A stretch of 64,000 nt of DNA from Agreia sp. COWG (GCF_904528075.1 NZ_LR882035.1:2666001-2730000); one strand, 5' to 3'. Counted from the stretch's first letter, positions 27,879 through 37,882 are shown. The notes: a model not told the origin generated them from the sequence alone. Made by a program: numbers and translations.

Positions 27879-30689
27879 TCAGCCGTCGATCGTGGCGCGG
27901 GCCTGGGCGGCCTCCGCGGGCCGGCCCAGCTGCTCGAGGGTGTCGCCGAGCTCGAGCGTTGCAGAGACACGGGCCTGGGGCACCTCGGCGAGTCGTTCGA
28001 TGGCGCCACGATAGATCGCCACGGCAGCCTCGCCGTTGTTCAGAGTCACCAGCATGCGCGCCGCGAGCAGTTCGGCGAGTCCTGCCGCCACCGTGTCGTC
28101 TGATGCCGCGTAGCCGTCGGCAGCGGACAGCGCCACGGGCACTGCCTCCGCAAGACGGTCGAGCTGCTGCAGCGCCCGCGCCTTCGAGTCTGTGACGTCT
28201 GCAACGAGCCAGTCGGCCTCCTCGGCACGCGCGATCGCGAGAACCTCGTCGAGCTCGACAAGGCCAGCCTCGTCTCCGAACCGGCACCGGGCCCGACCCA
28301 ACGAGTGCAGCGCCTCGACGAGAAGCTGCAGCTCATCGCCCGCGGACCGGGCCGACGACAGGGCAGCCTCGAATACCGACACGGACTCCTCGTCGTCGTA
28401 CGAGAACAGCAGGCCGCCGAGGGCGATGCCCGCGTGGGTCGCCCCGATGGGGTCGCCCGCCTCGGTGTAGAGCTCGATGGCACGACTCCACGCTCCGTAG
28501 GCAGCTGCGCCGTCGTCGCCCTGCCTGTGCGCCTGGCCGAGCCAGAACAGCGTCTCGGCCCTGGCACCTGGCTTCGCCTCGGAGTCGATCTCGGCGGCGT
28601 AGACGTCGGCCAGCACATCGGCCGCTGCCTCTGCCTGGCCCGCCTGAACGAGCAGTCGGCCCAGACCGAAACGCAGGCCGTCGACATCCGGCCTCTCGGC
28701 CAGCTCGGCCTCGCGAACGGCCAGGCGCCACCGGGTCACGGCCTCGTCGTACCGGGCGGCATCACGCAGCAGCGACGCACTGAGCACGGCCGCGTCGACC
28801 ATGCCCGAGCGGTGCCCGAGGCGAGTCCAGAGGGCCAGCGCGCTCTCGGCCGCAGTCAGGCCCGTGTCGATGTCTCCACCCGCACCGGCGAGCTGGGCGC
28901 GCAGGTGCTGGGCGGTGGCACGGAATGCCCGATCCAGCTCAAACTCGAGCAGACGGTCGAGCGCCTCGGCCGCGTCAGGCAGTTCGTCGGTTCGCGCGAG
29001 CGCATGCGCCAGAAACATCAGCGCCGATGGCCACGCAGGGCTGTCAGGGGTCTTCTCGAGCAGCTCGACCGCCCGACGGACGAGGGCGAGCGCCTCCTCG
29101 GCCCGGCCCTCCTGGAGGTGCACCGAGCCGAGCGTCAGGGCGAGATCGGCGCGAGTCTCGGAGTTGGCATCCCGCGCATCCGCCGCCTGCAGGGTCATCT
29201 CGAGAACGTGCGTGTCGTCGTCGGCAGCCGTGCCGAGCATGATCAGGCCGAGCACCACCTCCACGTCAGCCTGGTCGTCCCAGCCCATCTCACGCAGCAC
29301 GACGATGCGGTCGACCTGCCGGGCGGCGGCCTCGTCGAGTTCTCCCGCCGAGATGAGCGCCTGGATGAGCGCGGCGTACAACGACGACCGGATGCGATCG
29401 GCGCGGGCCGGGACGCCGGCCTCCAGTCCCCGACGTGCGGCGGCCGCGGAGTCGCCGTAGACACCCATGCCCAGCAGTTCCCGCGCGCGCACGAGCCAGC
29501 CCGGGGCATCCACCGGGTCTGCCTCGACCACGGTAGGGATGCTCGGCAGGAATCCCTCGCCCTGGATGGGCACGTCGAAGTGCTCGTCGGCGAGCGCCCG
29601 GGATTCTGCCACGCGGCGCATATGGCGGTCGTTGCCGTTGCGCTCGTCGAACGCGTGTGCCAGGCGCTCGGCGGCGGCCCACGATGCGACGGCGAGCTCC
29701 GCGGCTGTCCATTCGCCGTCGTGCGCTCCGAAGAACGGAACGAGCTCGTCCGAGTCCGCACCCCGCACCGTCGCCTCCGCGTGGCCGCTTCGCACGACCG
29801 CGTCGAGCAGCACGCCGAACGAGCGCAGCGCGGCGAAGTGGGCACGGGCGTTGAGGGAGTCGTGGGCGAGCCATCCGATATGACGCTCGAGGAGCATGAG
29901 CCCGCGAGCCTCGTTGCCGGTCACAGCGCAGAAGACGAGGTGGTTCGCGATGATGCCGATGGTGTCGGCGCGGGGCCGTGCCAGCCGGTAGCTTCGCAGG
30001 TGCGCAGCCTTCGCCGTCTCGAACTCGCCGGCGCGGAGCCAGGGCAGGAGCGCGCGGGACAGGGCCGTCTCCGGCTCCTCTCCGCAGCTCAGATTCTGGT
30101 CGACGATCTCGTCGAAGCGGGCGAGCGCCTCGGCCTCTCGCCCCACCGAAGCGAGGTAGGCGGCGTCTTCGCTGCGCACGCACGCGTCGCAGTGGCTGTA
30201 CTCGTCGCGGGGTTCACGGCGCAGCGCGGCCCGGGCCGAATCGGCCGCGGCCTCGTCGAGGTTGTCTACCGCGTCGTCGAAGCGCGCCTGCAGCACACCC
30301 GAAAGCCCGACGCCGGCCCGCCGATAGCGCGTCTCCATCTCCTCGAGAACGGCGTCGATCTCGGCGCGGGGAAACAAGGGTGACGCACCGAGCGTGCCCG
30401 CCATCCACTTGAACTGCCAGAGCAGATCGAGTTCGCCGACCCGCAGCGGATACAAGGCCGGGTCGCTGTCGTGCATTCCGAGGCACCAGCCGAACGAGGC
30501 CAGCATCGCGTCGGTATCGCCCGTCATCTTCGCCGACGCGGTGAGCCTGAGCCGTGCTTCGTAGGCGAGCACGCCGTCGTCCGCCTCCTCGGCAAGAGCG
30601 ATCGCACGGTCGATGAGTGCCCGTTCGGCGGCGCCGAACGGCAGCCCGTCGATCTGGGTGAACAACTCGAGAACGGCGCTGCGGGACAT
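27879..30689 (-). CDS. Large TPR-repeat protein coupled to an Hsp90 gene
   Basis: This 936-residue, Ala/Glu/Arg-rich protein is almost entirely helical repeats. TPR-type pairs are clear in the second half, for example LALTLGSVHLQEGRAEEALALVRRAVELLE and ETLFWLGQAHRQGDDGAAAYGAWSRAIELY. The N-terminal third is more divergent and holds two Cys in HCDACVRSEDAAYLA. No enzyme domain, signal peptide or membrane helix is seen. Its ATG lies three bases after the Hsp90 stop, so synthesis is coupled. TPR domains are the classic co-chaperone module for eukaryotic Hsp90, which makes a scaffold or client-adaptor role attractive. Confidence 0.8.
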   Translation of the reverse strand: MSRSAVLELFTQIDGLPFGAAERALIDRAIALAEEADDGVLAYEARLRLTASAKMTGDTDAMLASFGWCLGMHDSDPALYPLRVGELDLLWQFKWMAGTLGASPLFPRAEIDAVLEEMETRYRRAGVGLSGVLQARFDDAVDNLDEAAADSARAALRREPRDEYSHCDACVRSEDAAYLASVGREAEALARFDEIVDQNLSCGEEPETALSRALLPWLRAGEFETAKAAHLRSYRLARPRADTIGIIANHLVFCAVTGNEARGLMLLERHIGWLAHDSLNARAHFAALRSFGVLLDAVVRSGHAEATVRGADSDELVPFFGAHDGEWTAAELAVASWAAAERLAHAFDERNGNDRHMRRVAESRALADEHFDVPIQGEGFLPSIPTVVEADPVDAPGWLVRARELLGMGVYGDSAAAARRGLEAGVPARADRIRSSLYAALIQALISAGELDEAAARQVDRIVVLREMGWDDQADVEVVLGLIMLGTAADDDTHVLEMTLQAADARDANSETRADLALTLGSVHLQEGRAEEALALVRRAVELLEKTPDSPAWPSALMFLAHALARTDELPDAAEALDRLLEFELDRAFRATAQHLRAQLAGAGGDIDTGLTAAESALALWTRLGHRSGMVDAAVLSASLLRDAARYDEAVTRWRLAVREAELAERPDVDGLRFGLGRLLVQAGQAEAAADVLADVYAAEIDSEAKPGARAETLFWLGQAHRQGDDGAAAYGAWSRAIELYTEAGDPIGATHAGIALGGLLFSYDDEESVSVFEAALSSARSAGDELQLLVEALHSLGRARCRFGDEAGLVELDEVLAIARAEEADWLVADVTDSKARALQQLDRLAEAVPVALSAADGYAASDDTVAAGLAELLAARMLVTLNNGEAAVAIYRGAIERLAEVPQARVSATLELGDTLEQLGRPAEAAQARATIDG

Positions 30690-30692
30690 GTT

Positions 30693-32585
30693 CTATTCGT
30701 CTCTCGTGGAAGGGGCGGGGTCGGCAGGGGTGGAGCCGGTCAACCCGACGCTGAGCTGCACCAGGTCTGACAGAGCCGACGTGAGCATTCGACGATCCGC
30801 TGCCCGAAGGGGTCTATGGCCCGCGAGCAGGGCCTGCACGTAGACGAGCTGGATGCTGCGGCTGAAGACGGCGTCGTCAGTCGTGGCCGCGAGGGTGCGC
30901 ACCAACGGGTTGTTCCAGTTGAGGCAGAGCCGGGGGCGAGCCTCGCCAGGCATGCCGCGGCGCGACGCCGCGGCCCCCTCGACGCGGCCGAGCACCGACC
31001 CCCAGAGACGGGGAGCGGCATCCCTGGACTTGGCGCGTTCGATCGAGCGGAGCGCCTCCGGGTCGACGACGGACAGTCCGGGGAGATCGGCCGGCTCGAA
31101 CCCGCGCACGTCGACATGGCACGGCACCTCGCGGAGCGCATGAGCAGCACGCTCCTCGAGTGCGCGAGCCAGCGCACGATCCTCGAGCGGGGGCGAGTCG
31201 AGGTTGTCGAGTTCGCCGACGACGGTGACACGTTCGACGGTCACACCGGCCACGATGTCGGGCAGCCGCCGAACGATGTCGGCGTCGTAGATGTAGCCGC
31301 CGTTCACGATGGGCGACGACCGGGCCCCGAATGCCGCGACCTGCCTGAACTCGTCGACCGTCTCGGCATAGCGCACATGCGCGGAGTGCTGCATGACCGC
31401 GTCGAGGGTCATCACTCCGGCCGAGGTCTCGACCGTGAGCCACCGGGCCAGCACGCCCGCGAGTTCGTCGTCGTGCACGACGAGTGCCTTGAGCGCCACG
31501 TGATGGATGGCCACGAACTCCGCGAGTCGATGCGGCTCTGCCAGGGCCTTGGCGAGGATCCACCGACGAAGCACCGATCCCAGCTCTGCCCTCGTGTACT
31601 CGAGCGACTCGTTCTCGATGAGCTGCTCGCGCGACGCGGTGGGCTGAAGACCGTCGGTATCGATGACCGCCCGCACGAAGAATGCCCAGTCGGGAAGCAG
31701 CTCGTCGAGGCGTTCGGAGAGCAGCATCCGGCCGAGGTAGACGCGGGTGGACTGACGGGAGCCCGGTGAGGGTGCGTAGGGAAGAACGAACGCCGTTCCG
31801 CGGGTCGAGGTGCCGGGCACGACGAGCGGGATGGCGTCGAACGGCGCCGCCCCCAGCAGCTCGGTGCCGTAGGCAATGAGCTCGGCCGAGGGCTCAGCGT
31901 CGGCCTGTCGGAAGACGGCATCGCGATTGATGGTCTCCACTGCGCCGCGAGGCTGGTCGATGCGCACGGGCAGGTCGAGGAACTCGCCGTAGCGCGCGGC
32001 CAGGGGCACGATCGACGCGCTCGAGAGAAGCTCGACCATGCCGGCGAGCGGCACGAGACGAACCTCGGTGCCGATCGAGAGGGCGGCGGTCTCCTCGTCG
32101 CCGAGCTCACGCGCCGTGTAGGTGCCGTCTGTGGCGCCGATCCACTCGACGCCCGGTCCTCCCGCCGCAGGACGCGACCTGATCACGATGCGGTCGGCCA
32201 CCATGAAGCAGCTGAGCAGACCGATGCCGAACTGGCCGAGAAAATCGGTTCTCGGCAGGTCGAACAGATCGCGCTTGGACGACCGGCCCACCGTGGCCAG
32301 CAGCTCGCCCACATCGGCGAGGGTGAGCCCGATGCCGTTGTCGCGAAAGACGAACTCCGCCTGCTCACCGTCGGCGGGGGTGATCCAGATCGTGCCACCG
32401 CCGGGGATGGGTTCGGCCAGTTGCTGTCGGCGGGCGGTGACGGCGTCCCGACCGTTCTGAAGGAGCTCGCGCAGAAACACCTGCGGACTCGAGTAGATGT
32501 GCCGGCTCAGCAGATCGACGACCCCCCGCAGATCGACCTGAAAGGGCTGCGGCGCGCCGGGGTCGACGCTTTCTGTTCGTGACAA
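30693..32585 (-). CDS. Hsp90-family molecular chaperone
   Basis: This 630-residue chaperone has an intact GHKL ATPase: FLRELLQNGRDAV (Glu40, Asn44, Asp47), FRDNGIGLTLADV (80-92), LGQFGIGLLSCFMVAD and GTEVRLVP. The middle domain holds ASREQLIENESLEYTRAE. A C-terminal part (NWNNPLVRTLA, then LVYVQALLAGHRPLR) fits the dimerisation domain. The length equals HtpG, but many motifs differ (LLQNGRD instead of LISNASD), so it belongs to an HtpG-like subfamily. The C-terminus PSTRDE is acidic but is not MEEVD. It is the first gene of a two-gene unit with the TPR protein. Confidence 0.9.
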   Translation of the reverse strand: MSRTESVDPGAPQPFQVDLRGVVDLLSRHIYSSPQVFLRELLQNGRDAVTARRQQLAEPIPGGGTIWITPADGEQAEFVFRDNGIGLTLADVGELLATVGRSSKRDLFDLPRTDFLGQFGIGLLSCFMVADRIVIRSRPAAGGPGVEWIGATDGTYTARELGDEETAALSIGTEVRLVPLAGMVELLSSASIVPLAARYGEFLDLPVRIDQPRGAVETINRDAVFRQADAEPSAELIAYGTELLGAAPFDAIPLVVPGTSTRGTAFVLPYAPSPGSRQSTRVYLGRMLLSERLDELLPDWAFFVRAVIDTDGLQPTASREQLIENESLEYTRAELGSVLRRWILAKALAEPHRLAEFVAIHHVALKALVVHDDELAGVLARWLTVETSAGVMTLDAVMQHSAHVRYAETVDEFRQVAAFGARSSPIVNGGYIYDADIVRRLPDIVAGVTVERVTVVGELDNLDSPPLEDRALARALEERAAHALREVPCHVDVRGFEPADLPGLSVVDPEALRSIERAKSRDAAPRLWGSVLGRVEGAAASRRGMPGEARPRLCLNWNNPLVRTLAATTDDAVFSRSIQLVYVQALLAGHRPLRAADRRMLTSALSDLVQLSVGLTGSTPADPAPSTRDE

Positions 32586-32669
32586 ACGACGACTCCCTCG
32601 CGAACTATCCGCCGATCACACTACCCCGGCCCAGGGAGCCTCGCGATCCGGGCGATGCGGCACGCACGG

Positions 32670-34205
32670 TCAGCCTTCGACGGTCACCCGGATCGTGTGC
32701 CAGCCCGTGGCTCCGCTCGGGGCGGGCGGGGCCTCGTCTTTCGTCTGGGTATAGCCCGAGACATCCGTCGCCCGCACCGAGATCGTGTGCTGGCCGCTGG
32801 TGGCCTGCCACGGCAGCGACCACTGCACCCAGGTGTCGGCCGAGATGGCGGTGGCGAGCGTCGCCGGCATCCAGCTGCCGTCGTCGACACGCACCTCCAC
32901 TCCCGAGATTCCCGTGTGCTGCGCCCAGGCGACGCCCGCGATGGCCACGGTGCCGGATGCCACGGACTGGCCCGAGCGCGGAACGTCGATGCGCGACTCG
33001 GTCACCACGGGTCCGAGAGCGTCCCAGCCTCGCGGGGTCCAGTAGCCCTGGGCGTCGGCGAACCTCGTGACCTTCATCTCGGTGACCCATTTGGTGGCCG
33101 AGACGTAGCCGAACAGGCCGGGAACGATCATGCGCGCCGGAAAGCCGTGCTCCGTCGGCAGCGGCTGGCCGTTCATGCCGACGGCGAGCAGGGCCTGCCT
33201 GGCCGGGTCGGTCAGCGCCTCGAGGGGCGTGCCCGCGCTGAAACCGTCTGGCCCAGACGAGAGCACCATGTCTGCGCCGGATTGCGGCCCGGCCTTCGCC
33301 AGCAGCTCGCGGATCGGATACCCCAACCACGTGGCGTTGCCGATCAGGCCACCGCCCACCTCGTTCGAGACGCACGCGATCGTGGTCACGTGCTCGGTGA
33401 GGGGCAGCGCCAGCAGCTCGGCGTAGCTCAGCGACACCTCGGTGTCGACGAGGCCGGTGATCTTCAGCTGCCAGCTGCTCGGATCGATCTGGGGCACCTG
33501 CAGGGCCACGTCGATGCGGTAGAACTGCTCATTCGGTGTGACCAGCAACGAGATGCCCTCGACAGCGAGCTTCGCCCCGGCGGGAATCGCCGGCGCCGCC
33601 GTGGCGGCCTGAGGCAGGGTGATGGCCTGCCGGATGGCGGTGACCGCCGCCGTGCTCGCGTTCATCGCGCGCGCGCCGATCCCGGCGACGAGCGCCACCG
33701 CGCCGGCCACACCGGCGAAGCTCAGAAACTGACGCCGCAGGATTCCCGTGCCGACCGCCGAGGCCGGCGCATCCTGCCACGCGCCCAGGCGTCGCATACC
33801 GGTGCGAAGCACGAGCACGCCGACGATCATTCCGAGCACGGTCGGGAACGCCCACAGCCCGCCCGCGTCGGGACGGGTGGTCACGGCGAGCACCGCCACG
33901 GCGGAGAAGAGAACGACCACGACGATGCCGAGCGGAGGCCGCCTCTGCTCGAGCACGCCGGCGAGCCCCGCGAAGACGATCACGACGACGCCGAGCACGA
34001 CGAAGAGCGCGGCCTTGTCTCCCGTGCCGAACAGGGCGATCATGGTCTCTTTCACCCACGCCGGGGCGAGGTCGATGGCGAGCTGGCCGACCGCGAAGAA
34101 CGGCGAGGCCGAACTGGAGACGAAGAGCGCCACGATCTCTGCCGTCGCGAGCACGGATACCGCCGACAGCACGCCGACGACGGCCGCCCACCACTGTTTG
34201 CGCAT
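32670..34205 (-). CDS. Membrane-bound molybdopterin-dependent oxidoreductase (sulfite-oxidase fold)
   Basis: From the ATG giving MRKQWWAAVVG this is a 511-residue protein. Its first 190 residues contain four or more membrane helices. The outer part has the sulfite-oxidase fold, with the Mo-binding Cys in TIACVSNEVGGGLIGNATW and the cofactor region HGFPARMIVPGLFGYVSATKW. A C-terminal Ig-like dimerisation domain follows (VAIAGVAWAQHTGISGVEVRVDDG). Related actinobacterial proteins are oxidoreductases of uncertain substrate. An ATG 18 codons upstream is a less likely start. No cofactor genes are nearby. Confidence 0.88.
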   Translation of the reverse strand: MRKQWWAAVVGVLSAVSVLATAEIVALFVSSSASPFFAVGQLAIDLAPAWVKETMIALFGTGDKAALFVVLGVVVIVFAGLAGVLEQRRPPLGIVVVVLFSAVAVLAVTTRPDAGGLWAFPTVLGMIVGVLVLRTGMRRLGAWQDAPASAVGTGILRRQFLSFAGVAGAVALVAGIGARAMNASTAAVTAIRQAITLPQAATAAPAIPAGAKLAVEGISLLVTPNEQFYRIDVALQVPQIDPSSWQLKITGLVDTEVSLSYAELLALPLTEHVTTIACVSNEVGGGLIGNATWLGYPIRELLAKAGPQSGADMVLSSGPDGFSAGTPLEALTDPARQALLAVGMNGQPLPTEHGFPARMIVPGLFGYVSATKWVTEMKVTRFADAQGYWTPRGWDALGPVVTESRIDVPRSGQSVASGTVAIAGVAWAQHTGISGVEVRVDDGSWMPATLATAISADTWVQWSLPWQATSGQHTISVRATDVSGYTQTKDEAPPAPSGATGWHTIRVTVEG

Positions 34206-34281
34206 GGGCTCGACCCTACGCCGATCAACCCGTGCCGGCGCTGGGTATTCGGGGCGCACCCGCGATTGCTACGCTCAACAC

Positions 34282-35964
34282 GTGGTAGCGGTGTCGGGGG
34301 ACGAGTGGGCTGAGGGCCGGTCGCCCCTCGAGCGATCCGTTTTTCTCTCCCAGTTGCTGCTCGCCGGGGCCACGCTGGTGCTGTCGGCCATCGCCGTCAT
34401 CGTCGAACCCGTGATTCTGGCCTCGCCGCTCCTCTTCGCGGGCATCATCGGAATCTTCGGCGTCACGGGCCTCGCGGCCGGTGTTCCCTGGCGACGGCTT
34501 TCCAAAATGTGGATCATTCTGCTGCCCGTCCTCGACATCGTCGCCATCGCGCTCATCCGCCAGGATCAGCCGATGATCGGCGCGACCCTGCTGTTCGTCT
34601 TTCCCTGCATCTGGATGTCGATGCACTTCGGATTCTGGGGAGCCGTCACCAGCGTCGTTCTCCCGGCCATCCTGAGTTGGGGCGGTGAGGCGCTGCGATA
34701 CAGCGGCGCCACCTTCGACACCACCATCCTTCCTCGACTGGGAATAGTGCCCTTCGTGCTCGCCTTCGTCGCCGTCACCGTGCTGACGACGACGCGGCGG
34801 GCCGCAGCCCAGCGAGCACTGCTCACCCAGCAGGCCGGCCTGTTCGAGCAGGCTCTGCAGAGCTCACGCCGTCAGAAGCAGACCCTCGACGAACTGTTCA
34901 ACGCGGTCGACTTCGGCGTGATCGGATTCGACGGGCGCGGCAAGGTGAACCTGATCAACCGCGCCCAGCGCGAGCTGTTCGCGCCATTCGGCATCGCCGT
35001 CGGCGCGGTCCTCCCCGCCGTCGTCTACAGGGAAGATCGCACGACGCCCTACGAGGAGTACGACCGTCCGTTCCAGCGGGCCCTGCGCGGGGAGACCATC
35101 GACCGCGAGACCGCCTGGTTCGGCGAACCGGGCGAAGTACAGACCGCCATCCTCACGTCGTCACGGCCTGTGGTCGACGAGAAGGGCAGCTACGACGGAG
35201 GAGTCATCGTCTTCCGCGACATCACCTCGGAACTGAAGGCGATCAAGGCGAGGGACGACCTGGTCGCGTCGGTCTCACACGAGCTGCGCACGCCCCTCAC
35301 CTCGATCGTGGGCTACACCGAGCTCGCGCTCGACGACGACATCCCCGACACGACCCGGGCCATGCTCGAGGTGACCTCACGCAACGCAGACCGCATGCTC
35401 GGCATCGTCGCCGATCTGCTCTCTGCGGCCAGCGATTCAGCGCACGCCCTGTCGATGGCCTTCGCCCCCTGCGACCTTGCCGAGATCGTTCGCGACGGCA
35501 TCGAGTCCATCACCCCCGTCGCATCGATCACCCACGTGAGCTTCACCATCGATCGCCTGCAGCCGCTGGTCGTCGATGCCGACGGCTTCCGCATGCGCCA
35601 GGTCATCGACAACATCCTCTCGAACGCCGTCAAGTACAACGTGCAATCCGGTCGGATCACGGTGTGGCTGGGAACCAATGCCGACGGACTCGCCGAGTTG
35701 CGCGTGCACGATACCGGCCGTGGCATGACGTCGGCAGAGCAGACCCATCTGTTCGACCGCTTCTACCGCGCCGACTCCGTGCGCAACTCGGCCGTGCACG
35801 GCACAGGGCTCGGCCTGAGCATCAGCCGAGACATCGTGCACCAGCACGGCGGCGAGCTCCGGCTCGAATCCGCTCGGGGCAAGGGAACCACCGCGATCAT
35901 GACCCTCCCCCGACCGCACACGGAGACGACGGAGACGACCGGAACAGCCGAGGAACACGAATGA
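34282..35964 (+). CDS. Membrane sensor histidine kinase
   Basis: This protein of about 560 residues has six to eight N-terminal membrane segments, then a PAS-like domain (LDELFNAVDFGVIGFDGRGKVNLINRAQRELF). The kinase core includes phospho-accepting His333 in SVSHELRTPLTSIVGY, the N box DNILSNAVKYN, G1 in VHDTGRGMT and G2 in HGTGLGLSIS. All kinase motifs are intact. GTG starts at 34282 or 34291 fit; the longer is given. The stop overlaps the next start as ATGA. The closest response regulator is about 5 kb downstream on the opposite strand and may be its partner. Confidence 0.88.
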   Translation: MVAVSGDEWAEGRSPLERSVFLSQLLLAGATLVLSAIAVIVEPVILASPLLFAGIIGIFGVTGLAAGVPWRRLSKMWIILLPVLDIVAIALIRQDQPMIGATLLFVFPCIWMSMHFGFWGAVTSVVLPAILSWGGEALRYSGATFDTTILPRLGIVPFVLAFVAVTVLTTTRRAAAQRALLTQQAGLFEQALQSSRRQKQTLDELFNAVDFGVIGFDGRGKVNLINRAQRELFAPFGIAVGAVLPAVVYREDRTTPYEEYDRPFQRALRGETIDRETAWFGEPGEVQTAILTSSRPVVDEKGSYDGGVIVFRDITSELKAIKARDDLVASVSHELRTPLTSIVGYTELALDDDIPDTTRAMLEVTSRNADRMLGIVADLLSAASDSAHALSMAFAPCDLAEIVRDGIESITPVASITHVSFTIDRLQPLVVDADGFRMRQVIDNILSNAVKYNVQSGRITVWLGTNADGLAELRVHDTGRGMTSAEQTHLFDRFYRADSVRNSAVHGTGLGLSISRDIVHQHGGELRLESARGKGTTAIMTLPRPHTETTETTGTAEEHE

Positions 35965-37118
35965 CGCTCGACCCCACCACCCTCCTGGCGATGTCGAGCC
36001 TCGCGGCCATCATCTGCGGGGTCTCCTTCATTCTCAATACCTCGTTCAACAGCAACGACCCCGCGGGCCGCACCTGGAGCCTCGGCTTCATCAGCGGCAT
36101 CGTCGTCGCGGCCGGATACGGTGCCGGAACCGCCGTTCCCGACGCCTGGTGGGCACTGCTCGTGGGCAACGTCGCCTACGTGGTGTCGATCGGCGCGCTG
36201 TGGAGCGGAACGAGGCTGTTCAACGGCCGTTCTTCGCGTCTCTGGGTCGTGGGGGCCATCGCCCTCGTGGTGGGCCTGATCACCCTCTTCCAGATCACCG
36301 GCGAGGGCGTCTGGGCCGGATCGACGTCGCTGTGGGCGGGCCTGGTCGTGCTCATGGTCCTGGCTGCCCTCGAGCTTCAGCGTGGCAGGCTCCGCCGCAA
36401 TCTCAACAGCCGGTCATTCTCCCTGGTGTTGTGGATCGTGGCCGCATTCACCTCGGTGCGCGTGGTGGTCTACTTTTCTGCCGGACGCGAAAGCGATGTC
36501 TTCCACAGCTTCTTCAGCAGTGGCATAGCCTCGATCCTCACGATGACCCTGGTCATCAGCGCGGCCATCACGGTGTCCATCCTGCGCACCGAAGCCGGGG
36601 GCGCCAGTGCGGTCGGCGATTTCTCCGTCGGCATCCACTCCCGCGCCGGAGTGCTGTCGGCCGCCGCCTTCACCCAGGCTGCGGGTGATCACCTCGAGCG
36701 CGCCGCCGCCGCGCAAGCGGGTATCGCGCTGATCGGCGCCGACGTCGACAGCCTGCCCGAGGTGAATATCGCCTTCGGGCGAACGGCCGGAGACGACGCG
36801 ATCTCGGAGTTCGCGCAGACCCTGCGGTTCTCCGCGCCCGTGATGGCGCTCATCGGCCACCCCTCTGCCGGACGCTTCTTGATCGTCGTGGCGGTCGCGG
36901 GCTCAGCCGAGGCTCTCGCGGTCACCGAGCGCATCCAGACCGCCCTCGTCGACAATCCGCTTCCCGAGAACCAGAAGATCCGTCTCACCGCGAGCTTCGG
37001 CATCGCTGACAGCTTCGATCACGGCTACTCGCTCGAGAACCTGACCGAACGCGTCTATGAATCGATCGACACGGTCAAGGCGTCGGGTGGCAACCACATC
37101 GAGGTCGCCCACTCCTGA
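35961..37118 (+). CDS. Membrane protein with degenerate GGDEF domain
   Basis: This 385-residue protein has six or seven membrane helices in its first 210 residues and a cytoplasmic GGDEF-like domain after that. The fold is recognisable from AGIALIGADVDSLPEVNIAFGRTAGDDAISEFAQTLR and RLTASFGIADSFDHGYSLENLTERVYESIDTVKASG. The active loop reads SAGRF at 302-306 instead of GGDEF, so it should not make cyclic di-GMP. An upstream RxxD inhibitory site is not seen. It is translationally coupled to the histidine kinase gene. I infer a sensory or docking protein within the same pathway. Confidence 0.8.
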   Translation: MTLDPTTLLAMSSLAAIICGVSFILNTSFNSNDPAGRTWSLGFISGIVVAAGYGAGTAVPDAWWALLVGNVAYVVSIGALWSGTRLFNGRSSRLWVVGAIALVVGLITLFQITGEGVWAGSTSLWAGLVVLMVLAALELQRGRLRRNLNSRSFSLVLWIVAAFTSVRVVVYFSAGRESDVFHSFFSSGIASILTMTLVISAAITVSILRTEAGGASAVGDFSVGIHSRAGVLSAAAFTQAAGDHLERAAAAQAGIALIGADVDSLPEVNIAFGRTAGDDAISEFAQTLRFSAPVMALIGHPSAGRFLIVVAVAGSAEALAVTERIQTALVDNPLPENQKIRLTASFGIADSFDHGYSLENLTERVYESIDTVKASGGNHIEVAHS

Positions 37119-37132
37119 CGGCGACCCGTGGG

Positions 37133-37753
37133 CTACTCCGCGATCGCGATGGTGAGCTGGTCGCTCGCCGTCTGCTTCGCGTAGGTGCTGGATGTCGGCG
37201 TCGTCTGGATCAGCAGCTCGTACGTGAACGACAGGGTGACGCTCGTGGCGGCCGGGTCGATGGCGGGCAGAATGAAGGTCTGGCTGTAGCTGTAGGGCGA
37301 TTTGATGTCGTAGCCGGGCGACACCGAGGCCTGATCGCTGAGCGGGGCGAGGGCGTCGAGCGAGCCGGTCGGACCCGATACGGCGACGACCACGCTGACT
37401 CGCGAGAGGTAGACGCCCTGGCCCTGGTCGGTGCCGAGGGCGCCGATCAGAGAGAAGCTGATCGGCTTGTTGGCCGAAGCCGTCCACTGGTCCATGCTCA
37501 GGGTCGACCAGTAGTTGGCCGTCAGCGCCGCATCTCCTGCGACCAGCTGATGCTGGGCGGATCCGGTGGCGAGCTCGTTGACGACCGAGGTGATGGTGGC
37601 CTGCGGGGTGGGCGTGCCCGTCTTCGTGGGAGTCGCCGAGGTGCTGGTACCCGTTCCGGCCGCCCACGGTGCGGTACCGCAGCCGCTGAGAGAGAGCACG
37701 AGGGCCGCGCCGAGCGCCGCGGTCGCGATCGACTTCACAGAACTTCTACGCAT
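37133..37753 (-). CDS. Putative lipoprotein of unknown function
   Basis: From the ATG giving MRRSSVKSIATAALG this 206-residue protein has a lipoprotein signal with LSLSGC as lipobox. A Thr/Pro/Ser-rich spacer (TSTSATPTKTGTPTPQ) follows, then a domain predicted to be mostly strands (YLSRVSVVVAVSGP, TSVTLSFTYELLIQ). No family is recognised. It is divergent from the glycosyltransferase gene with about 130 bases between starts, so it may share regulation with it. An ATG three codons upstream is possible. Confidence 0.7.
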   Translation of the reverse strand: MRRSSVKSIATAALGAALVLSLSGCGTAPWAAGTGTSTSATPTKTGTPTPQATITSVVNELATGSAQHQLVAGDAALTANYWSTLSMDQWTASANKPISFSLIGALGTDQGQGVYLSRVSVVVAVSGPTGSLDALAPLSDQASVSPGYDIKSPYSYSQTFILPAIDPAATSVTLSFTYELLIQTTPTSSTYAKQTASDQLTIAIAE

Positions 37754-37882
37754 CGTGAACAACTCCCCATGGCCATCGCTTCCACCGCCCTCGACGGGGG
37801 TGCGCGAATCTTGAGCATATCTTGTGCAGACCTTGTCGTTCGGCTGTCACAAGCTTGATTCTGTTGCGGCAGAGTTGCACTC

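Noticed and set aside
28305..30383. 692-codon open frame opposite the TPR gene
   Set aside because: The minus-strand reading has regular TPR repeats; the plus-strand translation is low-complexity and resembles no protein.
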